A stretch of 64,000 bases of DNA, taken from Rallus limicola (taxonomy: Eukaryota; Chordata; Aves; Gruiformes; Rallidae). Within the stretch, counting starts at the first letter, position 1; every line of letters starts with the position of its first letter. Under the pieces are notes generated by a model that had not been told where the DNA came from, made no database searches, and was given only the letters and a program-made list of their open reading frames with translations. The position numbers and the translations under genes are program-made. Below, piece by piece: positions 51,101 through 60,790 of the stretch. The stretch lies in assembly GCA_022605955.1 (NCBI GenBank), contig JAKCOZ010000007.1:36992991-37056990 (forward strand). Direction: 5' to 3'.

Positions 51101-54100
51101 CCATTTTTACAGGGAAAAAAAACCCAAAACAAACCAAACCAAAAAAAAGGCCAACAGTCAGAAACACTGCATCAGTAAAAGAAAGAAAAAAAAACAAAAA
51201 AGGCTTGGGCATAAGTTCTTTGCCACCGTATCTGTAGTCACTGGATGAAAACAATACTAACAAATCTTTAAAAGAAATAACCTTAACACAGCTGATAATA
51301 ATAAGTTTCATTGTGGACAAAAATAGCTTGACATTTGAACTCTGGGGCAGAAGACATGAAAGAGAAAGCCATGAATTTTTAGAAGCAAGCATCCAGAGCT
51401 TTTGAAAATGATTCATGATGGATGCCTTGATACAACAGTATATTCTTGTCTATTTTTTCATACTTTAACCTACATGGAGGTACAAAATAAAAAAAATAAA
51501 AAAGAAATAGCCACAGGAATATTGGAAAAAGGAGTGCAATGGCAATTTCCATATGCCTAATAGAAATTGGCAAGTGATATATTGGAATACTAAGGAAGCC
51601 AGCACCTACTTAGCAACATGCTAATCAGATCTGTGGTGAGTCACATCAAGGACATATTCACTAGATGTGGTATTTGTGACAAACTATTCCTGAAATAGAC
51701 CCTGCTTCTATAGGTCTTCAGCTGTGTGCATTTTAATGAGCTGAAGTCACAAATAAATAATGATTCCATAACACTCTGTTGTGGCCTGAGCTTTAAATAG
51801 GGAACTCAGAGGTAGGTAAGAGGTGACAAGTAGATTAGAGTCATGTAAAGTCTACCATGGTCAGTAGCAGCTTGATAACGCTGGTCATGCAAAATAAAAA
51901 CACTAGAGAACAGTAATTTAGGAAAAATTACAAGTATTTATGTGTACTTACAATATGAGCAACAAAGACTGAAATGGTGAAAATACTGCTTATTATGCTG
52001 ACCCAAGAAATAAGGAAAATATAACTGCAGGAAGTTCTACAGAACCTACATAGCAGAGGAAGAATGTGGAGCAGTTACAGCTTCTTCACACACGGTCCTC
52101 AGACTGCACCAAAAGGTACAAGAATTAAGAAAGTGACTCTCACCCCTGAGAGTGAAGGCACTAACACATTCTAATGCTTCTGTTACATATGAGTATCAAT
52201 TTTGGTATCTACAAGTTTTCATCACTGGCCGGTGAGACAACTTTAAGGGAAGTAATGGACCTTAGTTTGACACCAGTTCTTGATTGATGTACAGCTACCA
52301 AACTAACTTCCTGAGACCACCACATGTCTATAGATGTGTAAAAAACTGTTAAGTTTTTTTTAGTCACACAAACTGTGGATTAGTAGGTATAGACACATCT
52401 AAATTGTGAATTTTGAAAGTTTGAACTCATGACTTTTAAACGTTTGGGAATAACTAAAGCTAATCCTTGCTGGGCAGCTCCTTGATTAAGCTGCTTTTCA
52501 AGCTTTGTATAGATTTCAATAGTAGGAAAGCACTCAACCCTTAAGGTGTTGGTATTTCCTGTCTTTCTCTTAGAGTAAGAACTATGCTCTGCAGGCTCTT
52601 CCCAGCTAATCACATCCTGGGCTGCTTCCTATGGCCTGATGCTTGTAACTTACCATCCTTTCTGTCCTCCTTTTTATTACATCCTAGTGAATTTCATCAG
52701 AGCAAACAATGTCCTGCGCTTGTTATGTGCAGGTTTGAGTTTGAACAATAGGATAAAATGTGGATAACTTTGTTGATATAATTTTATAATTCCCATGTTC
52801 TTATAGACCTGGTGAGAAACAAGCCTTCAGACACACAGAGAGTCTTTTCCAGAGGGAAATGGTATAAATTGGGAAGAAACACCATGGTTTCTTGAAACAC
52901 CAAATGCTTATTTCATGTTACCAGGGTGAATATGACTCTTCCCAAATAAAGCACATTGTGTTTTACACCTTTTGTAATACAGCTACCTTTCTGTTTGAGG
53001 TCCTGTGTGCTGTTGGGGGACATTAAATACATTTTTTGCAAATATAGGGGTTATTTTTCCCCAGGTCATTCAAGAAAGAATATACTCCTACATATTGTTC
53101 TGTGTCAAAGTTGTATATGTCTGCCTGTTTCACAACAGATGGCTGCATCTCAGTAGTTTTATATAGACGATGTATATGGAAGGTTGAAATAAAACATTCA
53201 TTGTAATGCAACTTTTTTCAGTTGCTTATGTATGTTCTAGTTGTCTCCATCAAGCTTGATGTCATGCAAAACAACTTCTAAATTATAACTTTGTGTAGTT
53301 TGTTTCTGTTAGTCCTGAGTCAAGATTTATTTGGGCCGGTTATAGAGAGACTGTAAATCAAGTGTATTTCATATTCTGACATATTAGACATTGCTTTATA
53401 ATATATTCCAGTCTTTAAAATACAAGAAATAAGATACCTTAATATATGGTCCTTCTGTTTTAAGGGTGAAAGAGCACACGTAATTCTGAGAAGGGAGCCT
53501 TAACCTCTTCTTCCAAGCTCTTTCTCATTATAGCATTTTGTTTTTTTCCCAGAGCTCTTTTCTCCCCATCTTTCAGGAGTAAGATACATTGCAAAGTCGT
53601 TTCGGTTTTGGGTTTTTTTTTTCATGGAATACAAAAAATAAATGCGTAATTACAATTTACAGAGGTAGGAATATATTTAATGGTGTTTTAATTGTAGCTT
53701 ATCAGTTCAAGTTTCTTACCAGATTTTCTGGTAAGCGCTGATTTAAGACCAAGAGAGAGAGGAAAATGTTACTTTAGCATTATGATTTTGGCTTCAGGGA
53801 TGTAGTAATTTTCCTCCATCTTGCCCTTGTGCCCTGTCACAGAGCAGAAGAGTTGGTCTGGCTCCCTTTGGGCTTTTATCACCAAAGATTCATTGATGAA
53901 ACACCTACGGTCTAATGAGGGAACTATGTAAAGCCTCAAAGCTAAGGATCAAAGTGAATAATGAGCTAATACACCAAGTGTACCCGCTGAAAAGAACAGG
54001 GCCCTTAAAACTTTACTTTCCTGTGAAATAGGATGCTGCTGAATCACCTGCCCACTTACAACGGCCCACCCAGTGTAATTCACCACAAACAAGATTTCTG

Positions 54101-54239
54101 ACTAAGATTTATTAAGAGCTTTGCATTACTGGCGCTGCAAGTACAGGAGGCTGGATGAAGAAAGAGTACCGCGGGAGGAAAGCACACAAAATTAAACCCA
54201 CATTCCTACTCCTGCTTTAAACCCCACTCTGGCATTCCT
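51101..54239. other. Gene-proximal intergenic stretch, no gene seen
   Basis: AT-rich, with A-rich runs at 51,115-51,200 next to the CR1 edge. GC content climbs sharply only after about 54,200, where the CpG island starts. No exon or antisense transcript can be supported. Confidence 0.55.
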
Positions 54240-54711
54240 CCGCTCGCCCTCCCCTCGAGAGCTGTCTGCCCTGCTCCCCCGAGACCCTCTCTCCCACCCT
54301 GCCGCCTCAGGCAGCGGAGATGGGCCGGCAGGAGGCGGGACACCCCGGGCGGCTGCCTTCTCCCCTCGCCCCGCTAAGGCTCTCCGCCCAGAGCACTCCC
54401 GCAGCCCGGACGCCCGCAGATCCTCGGGCGCCGCTGGGTGCTCGTATTTCGAGACGCCCGCGAGTCCCCGGAAGGAGCACAGCGCCCGGTCCCCTCTCGG
54501 GAGAAGGTTTGCTGCGGGGTTTAGCTCCTCGCAGCCCCTCGGACCGGCCGGGCAGCCTCCCCACTCCCCGTCAGGAGCCGCTGCGGGAACGTTACCTCAG
54601 CGCCGCAACCGCCCAGCGGTCACACCGCCACCCACATTACCAGAGAGGCGAGGGTATGAGCAGCCACCTATCGGAAGCTGTAGCCCGTTCCTGACTGACG
54701 GGAGACACCAT

Positions 54712-54781
54712 CCAATAGAAGTCGCTACTCCAATAGGCGGGACGATACAGGCGGGGGAGGTGCTATATCGCCGCCCATTGG
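54712..54781 (+). promoter_or_regulatory. Three CCAAT (NF-Y type) boxes
   Basis: CCAAT occurs at 54,712-54,716 and 54,730-54,734, and in reverse (ATTGG) at 54,777-54,781. They lie about 190, 170 and 125 bases before the inferred start site. That is the usual range for NF-Y sites, and clustered CCAAT boxes are typical of NF-Y promoters. Binding is inferred from motif and position only. Confidence 0.7.
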
Positions 54782-54789
54782 GAGGATTC

Positions 54790-54817
54790 GGGGGAGGGGA
54801 AACGGTACGGGGCGGGG
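54790..54817 (+). promoter_or_regulatory. Possible promoter G-quadruplex
   Basis: G5-A-G4, nine bases, G4-C-G4. The G-rich strand is the non-template strand. It overlaps the first GC box. Confidence 0.45.
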
Positions 54818-54860
54818 CCAGATGGAGTGGGCGGGGATTAGGCAGACAGGGGGCGGGGCC
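54809..54860 (+). promoter_or_regulatory. GC boxes (SP/KLF type)
   Basis: GGGGCGGGGCC at 54,809-54,819, GGGCGGGG at 54,829-54,836 and GGGGGCGGGGCC at 54,849-54,860. All point the same way and lie 40-95 bases before the inferred start site. Classic SP1/KLF sites. Confidence 0.75.
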
Positions 54861-54870
54861 TCACAGGGGC

Positions 54871-54877
54871 TATTTAA
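54871..54877 (+). promoter_or_regulatory. TATA-like box
   Basis: TATTTAA stands directly after a GC box in a CpG-island promoter. A start site about 25-31 bases on, near 54,900-54,905, is expected. A weaker TATAT at 54,764-54,768 lies between the CCAAT boxes and is less likely to be used. Confidence 0.65.
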
Positions 54878-54900
54878 ACCTGGCGCGGAGGGAGTCGCCC

Positions 54901-55338
54901 GCTTAGTCGGCGCAGAGCCGGTGGAGAGTGGGGACGCGGGTAACGCGTCCGCCTCACGGTCTCTCGCTCTTTCTTACGCGCGTGTGTGCGGGAGGCTGGT
55001 GGGCCCCGTCCCACCTAGGTCTGCGGCTCCCGGAGCCCGTCTCCTCTTCATTCCCTCCCCCAGCCCCGCGCGCGTCCGCAGAGGGATTTCTCCGCGTCCC
55101 TTGCCCGGTGTTGTGGGGCGTCCCACCGGCTCGCGTCCCTTCCTTCCGCGCTCCCGGCCGGGGGCTTGCGGCGCTTCCCTCTGGATGCGTCCCCGCAGCC
55201 CCGGGCGGGAGGCGGCCAGGGGGAAGCGCTGCCTCCGAGGATTTACCGCCGTCTGGGACTCGGACCCGAGTAGCCGCCGCCCCCTTCCCCGTGGGGACAC
55301 CCGGCGCCCCGGCTCTGTTGCCGCTCCAGGCCGCCGCC
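54901..55338 (+). other. KHDRBS3: 5' UTR of KHDRBS3 exon 1 (start inferred)
   Basis: The left edge is inferred from the TATA-like box and may be off by some bases; CpG-island promoters often use several starts. The leader of about 440 bases is very GC-rich, so strong secondary structure is likely. It has one upstream ATG (55,185) and no other. No in-exon splice donor is obvious before the main start. Confidence 0.65.
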
Positions 55339-55346
55339 ATGGATGA
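55185..55346 (+). other. Upstream ORF overlapping the main start codon
   Basis: The only ATG in the leader opens a 53-codon frame in a different phase from the main frame. It ends with a TGA at 55,344-55,346, eight bases into the coding region. The peptide is arginine/proline-rich, as expected from GC-rich DNA. Its start context is weak (T at -3, C at +4), while the main ATG is strong. Such an overlapping uORF would reduce translation when used and leaves no room for ordinary downstream re-initiation. Whether it is translated is unknown. Confidence 0.7.
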
Positions 55347-55426
55347 GAAGTACCTGCCCGAACTGATGGCGGAGAAGGACTCGCTGGACCCGTCCTTCAC
55401 TCACGCCCTGCGGCTGGTCAACCAAG
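55339..55426 (+). CDS. KHDRBS3: KHDRBS3 (SLM-2/T-STAR), first coding exon, partial gene
   Basis: KHDRBS3 is a nuclear STAR-family RNA-binding protein that binds A/U-rich (UAAA-type) sites as a dimer and controls alternative splicing, notably of neurexin transcripts in neurons; it is also expressed in testis. The exon encodes 29 residues plus the first base of codon 30: [20 protein letters not shown], followed by THALRLVNQ. This is the beginning of the QUA1 dimerisation domain. The KH domain, QUA2 and RG/tyrosine-rich tail are on later exons outside the window. The '[10 protein letters not shown]' end separates it from KHDRBS2, which has a different wording after DPSF. As I recall it, human KHDRBS3 differs at residue 2 (Glu for Asp). 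The ATG was chosen because it matches the family start and sits in GCCGCCGCCATGG, an almost ideal Kozak context. The exon ends in CAAG|GTGAGG, phase 1, fitting a Glu codon 30 as in the family. Confidence 0.95.
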
Positions 55427-55432
55427 GTGAGG
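55427..55432 (+). promoter_or_regulatory. KHDRBS3: Splice donor of exon 1
   Basis: GTGAGG directly after CAAG. Close to the consensus donor, and it interrupts the coding frame exactly where the family sequence leaves the genomic translation (the frame runs on into an unrelated GC-rich tail). Confidence 0.92.
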
Positions 55433-58400
55433 GCCGGCGGAGCGGGGCCGCTTCGTCCCGCTGTGGGGACGAGCGGCGGCGTCTGCCGGAGTTGGCATCG
55501 GCCTCCGGGGACGCTCAGTGCGGGGCTTGCTCTGCGCTTTGCAACGCTTGGTGGGTTTTCTTGTGTTCAGGCTGCTGGTGTTTACCGGCCCTTGCCCCCT
55601 TTCCCTTGTTTCGGCGGAGGGAGCCGGGGCGGGGGTCTGCTCAGCACCGGCTACCGCTGCCCGGGCAGGGGGCTCTGCCTGCCGCTGCCCGCGGCGGTCG
55701 GTGAGGCGTTGGGACTGCTTCCCTGGCAGGCTGAGCATCTCCCCCAGACAATAGCAAACGCTGGGCTGACTTGGAAAGAAATCTCTTTCGTAGGTGTTTT
55801 TATAACTGCCAAGGCACGATGGCTCAATCTCTGAAGCTGTAATTCTGAGTTGATTTGTTGTGTGGAACAGCTCGGGTCTTACGTGCTTTGCTTGGGTTTC
55901 GAGTCGATTGAAGACACAAAAGATTCTTCCTGGTTTACCCTGCGAAGTGTTTCTGAACAGCAGATAGCTTATTGTTTGTGTGAGCCCCTCAAAAAAATGA
56001 GTCAACAGTCAGGTACTTTCCTAGTAACTTATGTCTCTGAAATACAAAGCAACCAACAGCTGATTTTGGGGAATCATTAAAAATCCCCAAAGCATGTTTT
56101 TCTCTTGCAATTATATAACTCCGAGTAAGAACTTACATGCCAAATAAACACAGAGCTAGTACTTTAAAGCTTCAATGATACTACACTGAAACGTTATTCC
56201 TTGTGATTTGTAGTATGGTTTGATGTGAAATTGGCAGGTGGGTTAAAAGTACAGCTCAGGAGAGACAAACACTTGGTGTTTGGGATGGTCCAGTGAAATA
56301 AGTTACAAACATGGTTTTTTTGTGTAACTTAATGACAGCCGAAATGATTCTGGCTTCCACTGAAGTGGTTACGAAGCTGTGCTGGTACACTTTATTTCCT
56401 GTAACAGGAACAGGTCTAAATCAATGTGGCTTCTTTTAATGCTTTGTTGTAGCTTTTTTGATGTGTAATGGACTGCAAATGTCCATCTCTAAATCAGAAG
56501 GGGAATCTACTGTCTGAAACACTCTGGAGCTGGTAGCAGCTGTCACAGTCTCAGCTGTGGAATGCATATGCCATGTGATTTGCTAGCTGCATGTCTTCAG
56601 ATGACTGGTATTTTGCATGTTTTTTCTAACTTTGTAGAAGTGTCACTGATGGCATAATTCTCCTCTAATAAATATTTGCATTGTTTGATATCAATAAAGA
56701 ACCTTGATGGTTGCAAATTAATGAAGTTCCTCTCCAGCTAGTGAAGAAAGAATATTTTTAATATGTAAATTATTTTAGGTAGTTACAGAAGTGATTTACT
56801 GTTTTGCAAACAGTGTTTATGTAAATAGGATGTCTCAGAAAAATTGACTACTTGGGGCTGCTGTAGTTTTTTGAGGTTCACATTGAAATGAGAAATTAGA
56901 GGACAACCTTCTGCCTGCTTTTATCATCTAATACTTGGTATTTGCATGCATACTTTCAGCTTCAAAAATAGATACTGTCAGTGAAACAAATGTAGATGAA
57001 TGTGAATCCAGTGTCTTTATTCTAGTATGTCTCTAGATTTTTAGTTTACTTTGAAGTATTGTATTAAAGCTTAAGTATTTCATGTTAGACGTGGGTAAAA
57101 AGAGGTGTGACTGTTAACTGGTTAACTGTTAAAATGCAAATTTGTGTAATAGCTCTATAAAATTGTATTTTGCACGGTTGTAGAGTAACCGAAAATACAA
57201 CTAAGGCAAAGTGACTGTAAAACCAGGTAAGGTGAAATGACTGTATAATGCAGGTGGGAAATGCCAGGAGATGCTTTATGAACCTGTTCTGTCATGACAC
57301 TTTATTACGGACTCCTTTATCAATTGTAGTGATTCGGTGTGGTTAAATGAAGGCAAGCATTAGTGGAAATGCATGTGTAATAATTCTGGCATGTACAACT
57401 GAGTTCTTCCTATGATAGTTCAGCGAGCAGGCAAATGAAATGGCTTGTCTTAAACTGGGTATGTGTAGCTTTTCAACTGAGAATGAAACATGTTTTGCAG
57501 TTTCACTTCTCCCAGGTGTGTGTGAGAATGTCTTAGCAAAGGTTTTAAGTGCTTAAAATAACCATCTTAATCATGTAATAGCATTGTGATGCCTTAATAC
57601 TATTACATTTACTATCTGTATTTACTTAAACTGAAACACTGTAGATCAGCCAACTTCAGGAACTCAAGATAGATTTGTAAGACTTCTGGTTGAATTTATA
57701 ACTCCTTCAATGCTGAAAGAATTGAAGTGTTTGTATGGCATAGACAAAAGAGCCAGATCACTAGTAAATTTTGAACCATGTTGAAAATTGGTTTCTAGGG
57801 AAAAGTCCTGTGTCTAGACTTCCAAAATCTGTTAATTATAGATCTCAAATGGAAGTGGACAGATTAGCATATTATGTTTGTAATTACAAATTATACTTTG
57901 GGTACACACAAATTACATAATTTTAAATGATACAGGAAAAAAGTGGAGCTTGACATCCCTTTATAGTTCCAGGGTAGCCTTTCAGTTGAAAAAGAACAAT
58001 GTGAAGATAACTAGGATGCTGCAAGTATACTTTCCTGGGTGGTGATTTTAATCTGTGTATCAGAACTAAGAGATGACAACGTGTCTTCCTGCCCTAACAC
58101 CACCTTATTTCAAGCATGTTGAAAGTATTTAAATCAAAGATCAGTCTCCTTCCCTGATCCTGCACAGTACGTAGAAGCACTAATTATTTTCTTGTTGAAA
58201 ACTCTGCTGAAGTATTTGACTTGTCTCTTTGGGACACAATTGTAAGATACATTGCTTAAATTTGCTTTAAATAGTCACTGAAACCTTCAAGTGGTACTTA
58301 AATTTTAGAACAATGGGAATCTTTTGCAGGAGGCTAGACTGCTCTTTTTCTACTTAGATTTACCTGTATACTTGAATACTAAGCCTTCCAGAAGTGGACC

Positions 58401-60540
58401 TTTTAACCTGTAAACCTTTAAAAGTTATAGATTGGAAATAGCCTTACTCCTCATGTGTAGTAAGGTGACCATGCTAATAGGATTAGTTTGCAGCTGGTAC
58501 CAGACAATGGGAACTAGAACATTATGTCTAATTATTACCTTATTAGTCCTGTAATTGAAGAAACTTGAGAGATGAGCTTCTGTGAAGAAGTGAGAGCTTA
58601 GTACATGTCTGTCTGTGTTTTTCCCATTTACAGCCCTCAGGTGCTTGTCTTTATGCAAAATCTGAAAAATATTTTTGTATGTAAGTGATGCTAGTTCTTT
58701 GTGTTTATCTTTGCCAGATGCTGAGTGGCTTTAGGTTTTAATCTTTTTTCATACCTTTATTTTGAAGGCTGGCCTTGTTTTCGCTTTGGGTTGTATGTAA
58801 ACATTGGTATATGTGTAAGTGTAATGTCGATTCTCATAACTTCATGAGTGATGCTTTAAAAATACTGAAAGATCTGTAAGAGGAGAATTACTTTATCATC
58901 TCTCATATCTGTGCATAGTATTGATTCATGACAAGTATTTTGTGAATGTTGGATAAAATATGTGAAATTGCAGACGGAAGAAGCTAAATAAAACATGTTG
59001 ATACCAGGGATGTTTTGTAACAGGGTAGGCATTAAAATGGATGCCTGGCACTTGTTTGATTTGGGTGATGCTAAATGTGTGGGTTAAGATGACCCTGTAA
59101 TCACAGTAGGGCAGCTGAAATCCTGAAGTCAGAAGGCAGTGAGTCCCGGTGCTGTTGCCAAAAGACACCTTTCACTTCTGTAAATTGTACTTGTGGAATT
59201 TTTCCTTGCAAGCTCTTTCTGTGGTTTGAGGCAATATCTGAAGTTGGTGAGGCTCACTTTAAATTGTCAACAAGGTGATGTACAGGAACACCAAATCTTC
59301 TTATCAGTAGATGGCTGTATGTGCTAGCTGTATGTTGGCTTTACTGAGACATGTGACTAGTAGTTGTTAGTAGAGGCTTGTTTGTTCTTGTGTTGAATTT
59401 TGAGTAGGAGTTCAATAACCACTCGTACCTCCCTAAATATCAGGGCAAATGGAGTGTGGAGAAAGTGACTGAATTTCTGCATTGTGGAGAATCTTAATGG
59501 ACTGATTTGTAACAGTTAAGGCATAGCTTCGTTAATGTTTTAAGTAGGAACTTACCAGTAATGGATTTATTTTTAATAAATCTGTCTTGGTATGCAATCC
59601 TTGCTGAGTGCTTAGAAGGCCTTTAACTTTCACAAATAGATTTTTTTTGCAATTCTGAAAGATGTGTGTCACTTCACTACGCAGTCAAGTACGTATGATG
59701 TGACATAGTTGGTTTGCTACTGAACCATCTACTTCAGGACAGGTATTTCATGACAGGTGTGCATGGTGCTGCTTGTTCCCCTCCCTAACCATGCTACATT
59801 CCATGTATTCTGTTGCTGTGTAACTTCAAACTCTCTTTTTCTCATTGTAGTCTGTCATAGGAGCAATGCTCCTTTCAAGTGCCCTGCTCTGAGGGGCTGG
59901 CAAAATGCTTTATGAAGGTCATGGGTGTTTTGTAAAGCAACTATAGCTCAGAGGATGGAGTTTCAAGGTTACTTGGGACATCCTATTAATTTGAGTAAGT
60001 ACATAAATTTTGTCATATACCCTATGGATAAAGATTTTTTTCAGACAGTAGGTTACTAAGTTTTTTTTAGAAGCTAGCTAGAAAGAAGACACTTTTATTG
60101 TCTTCTAGTAATCAGACTTCAAAACAGGCTATGAAAATGTGCAGGTGGAATTGGTTATTTGACAGGCTCAGTGTGATGAGAATCTTAAGTGATAGTAATT
60201 GGGATGGTAGCAGGGAAGGTTGACTTTGGTTTTATTTCTAGTTTCTTGAAACAGGGAGAAAAGCAAAAGCTTGGGAGTGAAGAAGGGATTTCAGACTTAG
60301 TTCCTCATGTATCAGCATTCTTCATTTGGTATCATTTCAGAACTTCCCATTTTTGTCCTGGCTGGCTCTTCACTTTTACTGCACTGAACCTGTTTTGGGA
60401 AAGTCACGGGACTTGTTAACAATTAGATTCCACTGTTGGTCTCTTAAAAGGCTGTGGAAGTGATTTATCAGGTATTCCAGTCATGTTAACAGGACTGCTG
60501 TGAAATGCAGTTGAAGATAATCATACATACTTCACCCTAG

Positions 60541-60790
60541 GCTCATCTGCTCTGAAGCATGACTCTAGCCTGCAGCCGCTCACCCATGATCGCATTTAGT
60601 CTGAAGCTGACTTCTAATTCACTTGCACACTTACTTTGGCAGTCAATGAGAGAGATCGAATTTAAAGGTTTCAAATTTAAACTGACATGGTTTGTCACTT
60701 CCAATCCCTTTCGACACCAGCCATGCAAATTAAAATTGTAACCTTCTGAGTACTTATTTACTGGAGAAATCAGAAAGAAGGTCACAGCAT
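60541..60790. other. Candidate intronic conserved/regulatory block
   Basis: This 250-base block differs from the surrounding T-rich intron: it keeps several CpG dinucleotides, has open frames on both strands, and has an octamer ATGCAAAT at 60,723-60,730 (a POU-factor site). Such features are common in conserved non-coding elements, but conservation cannot be checked here. Confidence 0.3.

Larger units (their letters stand above)
54240..55715. promoter_or_regulatory. CpG island spanning promoter and first exon
   Basis: GC content and CpG frequency jump sharply between about 54,240 and 55,715, against a background nearly free of CpG. The island covers about 660 bases upstream of the likely start site, the whole 5' UTR, the coding part of exon 1, and about 290 bases of intron 1. 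Long open frames on all strands here (54,307-56,005) are explained by the scarcity of AT-rich stop codons and are not genes. Confidence 0.95.

Noticed and set aside
55339..55426. KHDRBS2 or KHDRBS1 as the identity of the gene
   Set aside because: KHDRBS2 shares the start but diverges after DPSF, whereas this exon reads THALRLVNQ as in KHDRBS3. KHDRBS1 has a long different N-terminus before QUA1.
54307..56005. Several long open frames on both strands in the CpG island, including 195 and 258 codons
   Set aside because: GC-rich sequence has few stop codons. The frames are Pro/Arg/Gly/Ala-rich with no domains, and only the short stretch at 55,339-55,426 matches a known protein. The 258-codon frame simply contains that exon and then reads through the splice donor.
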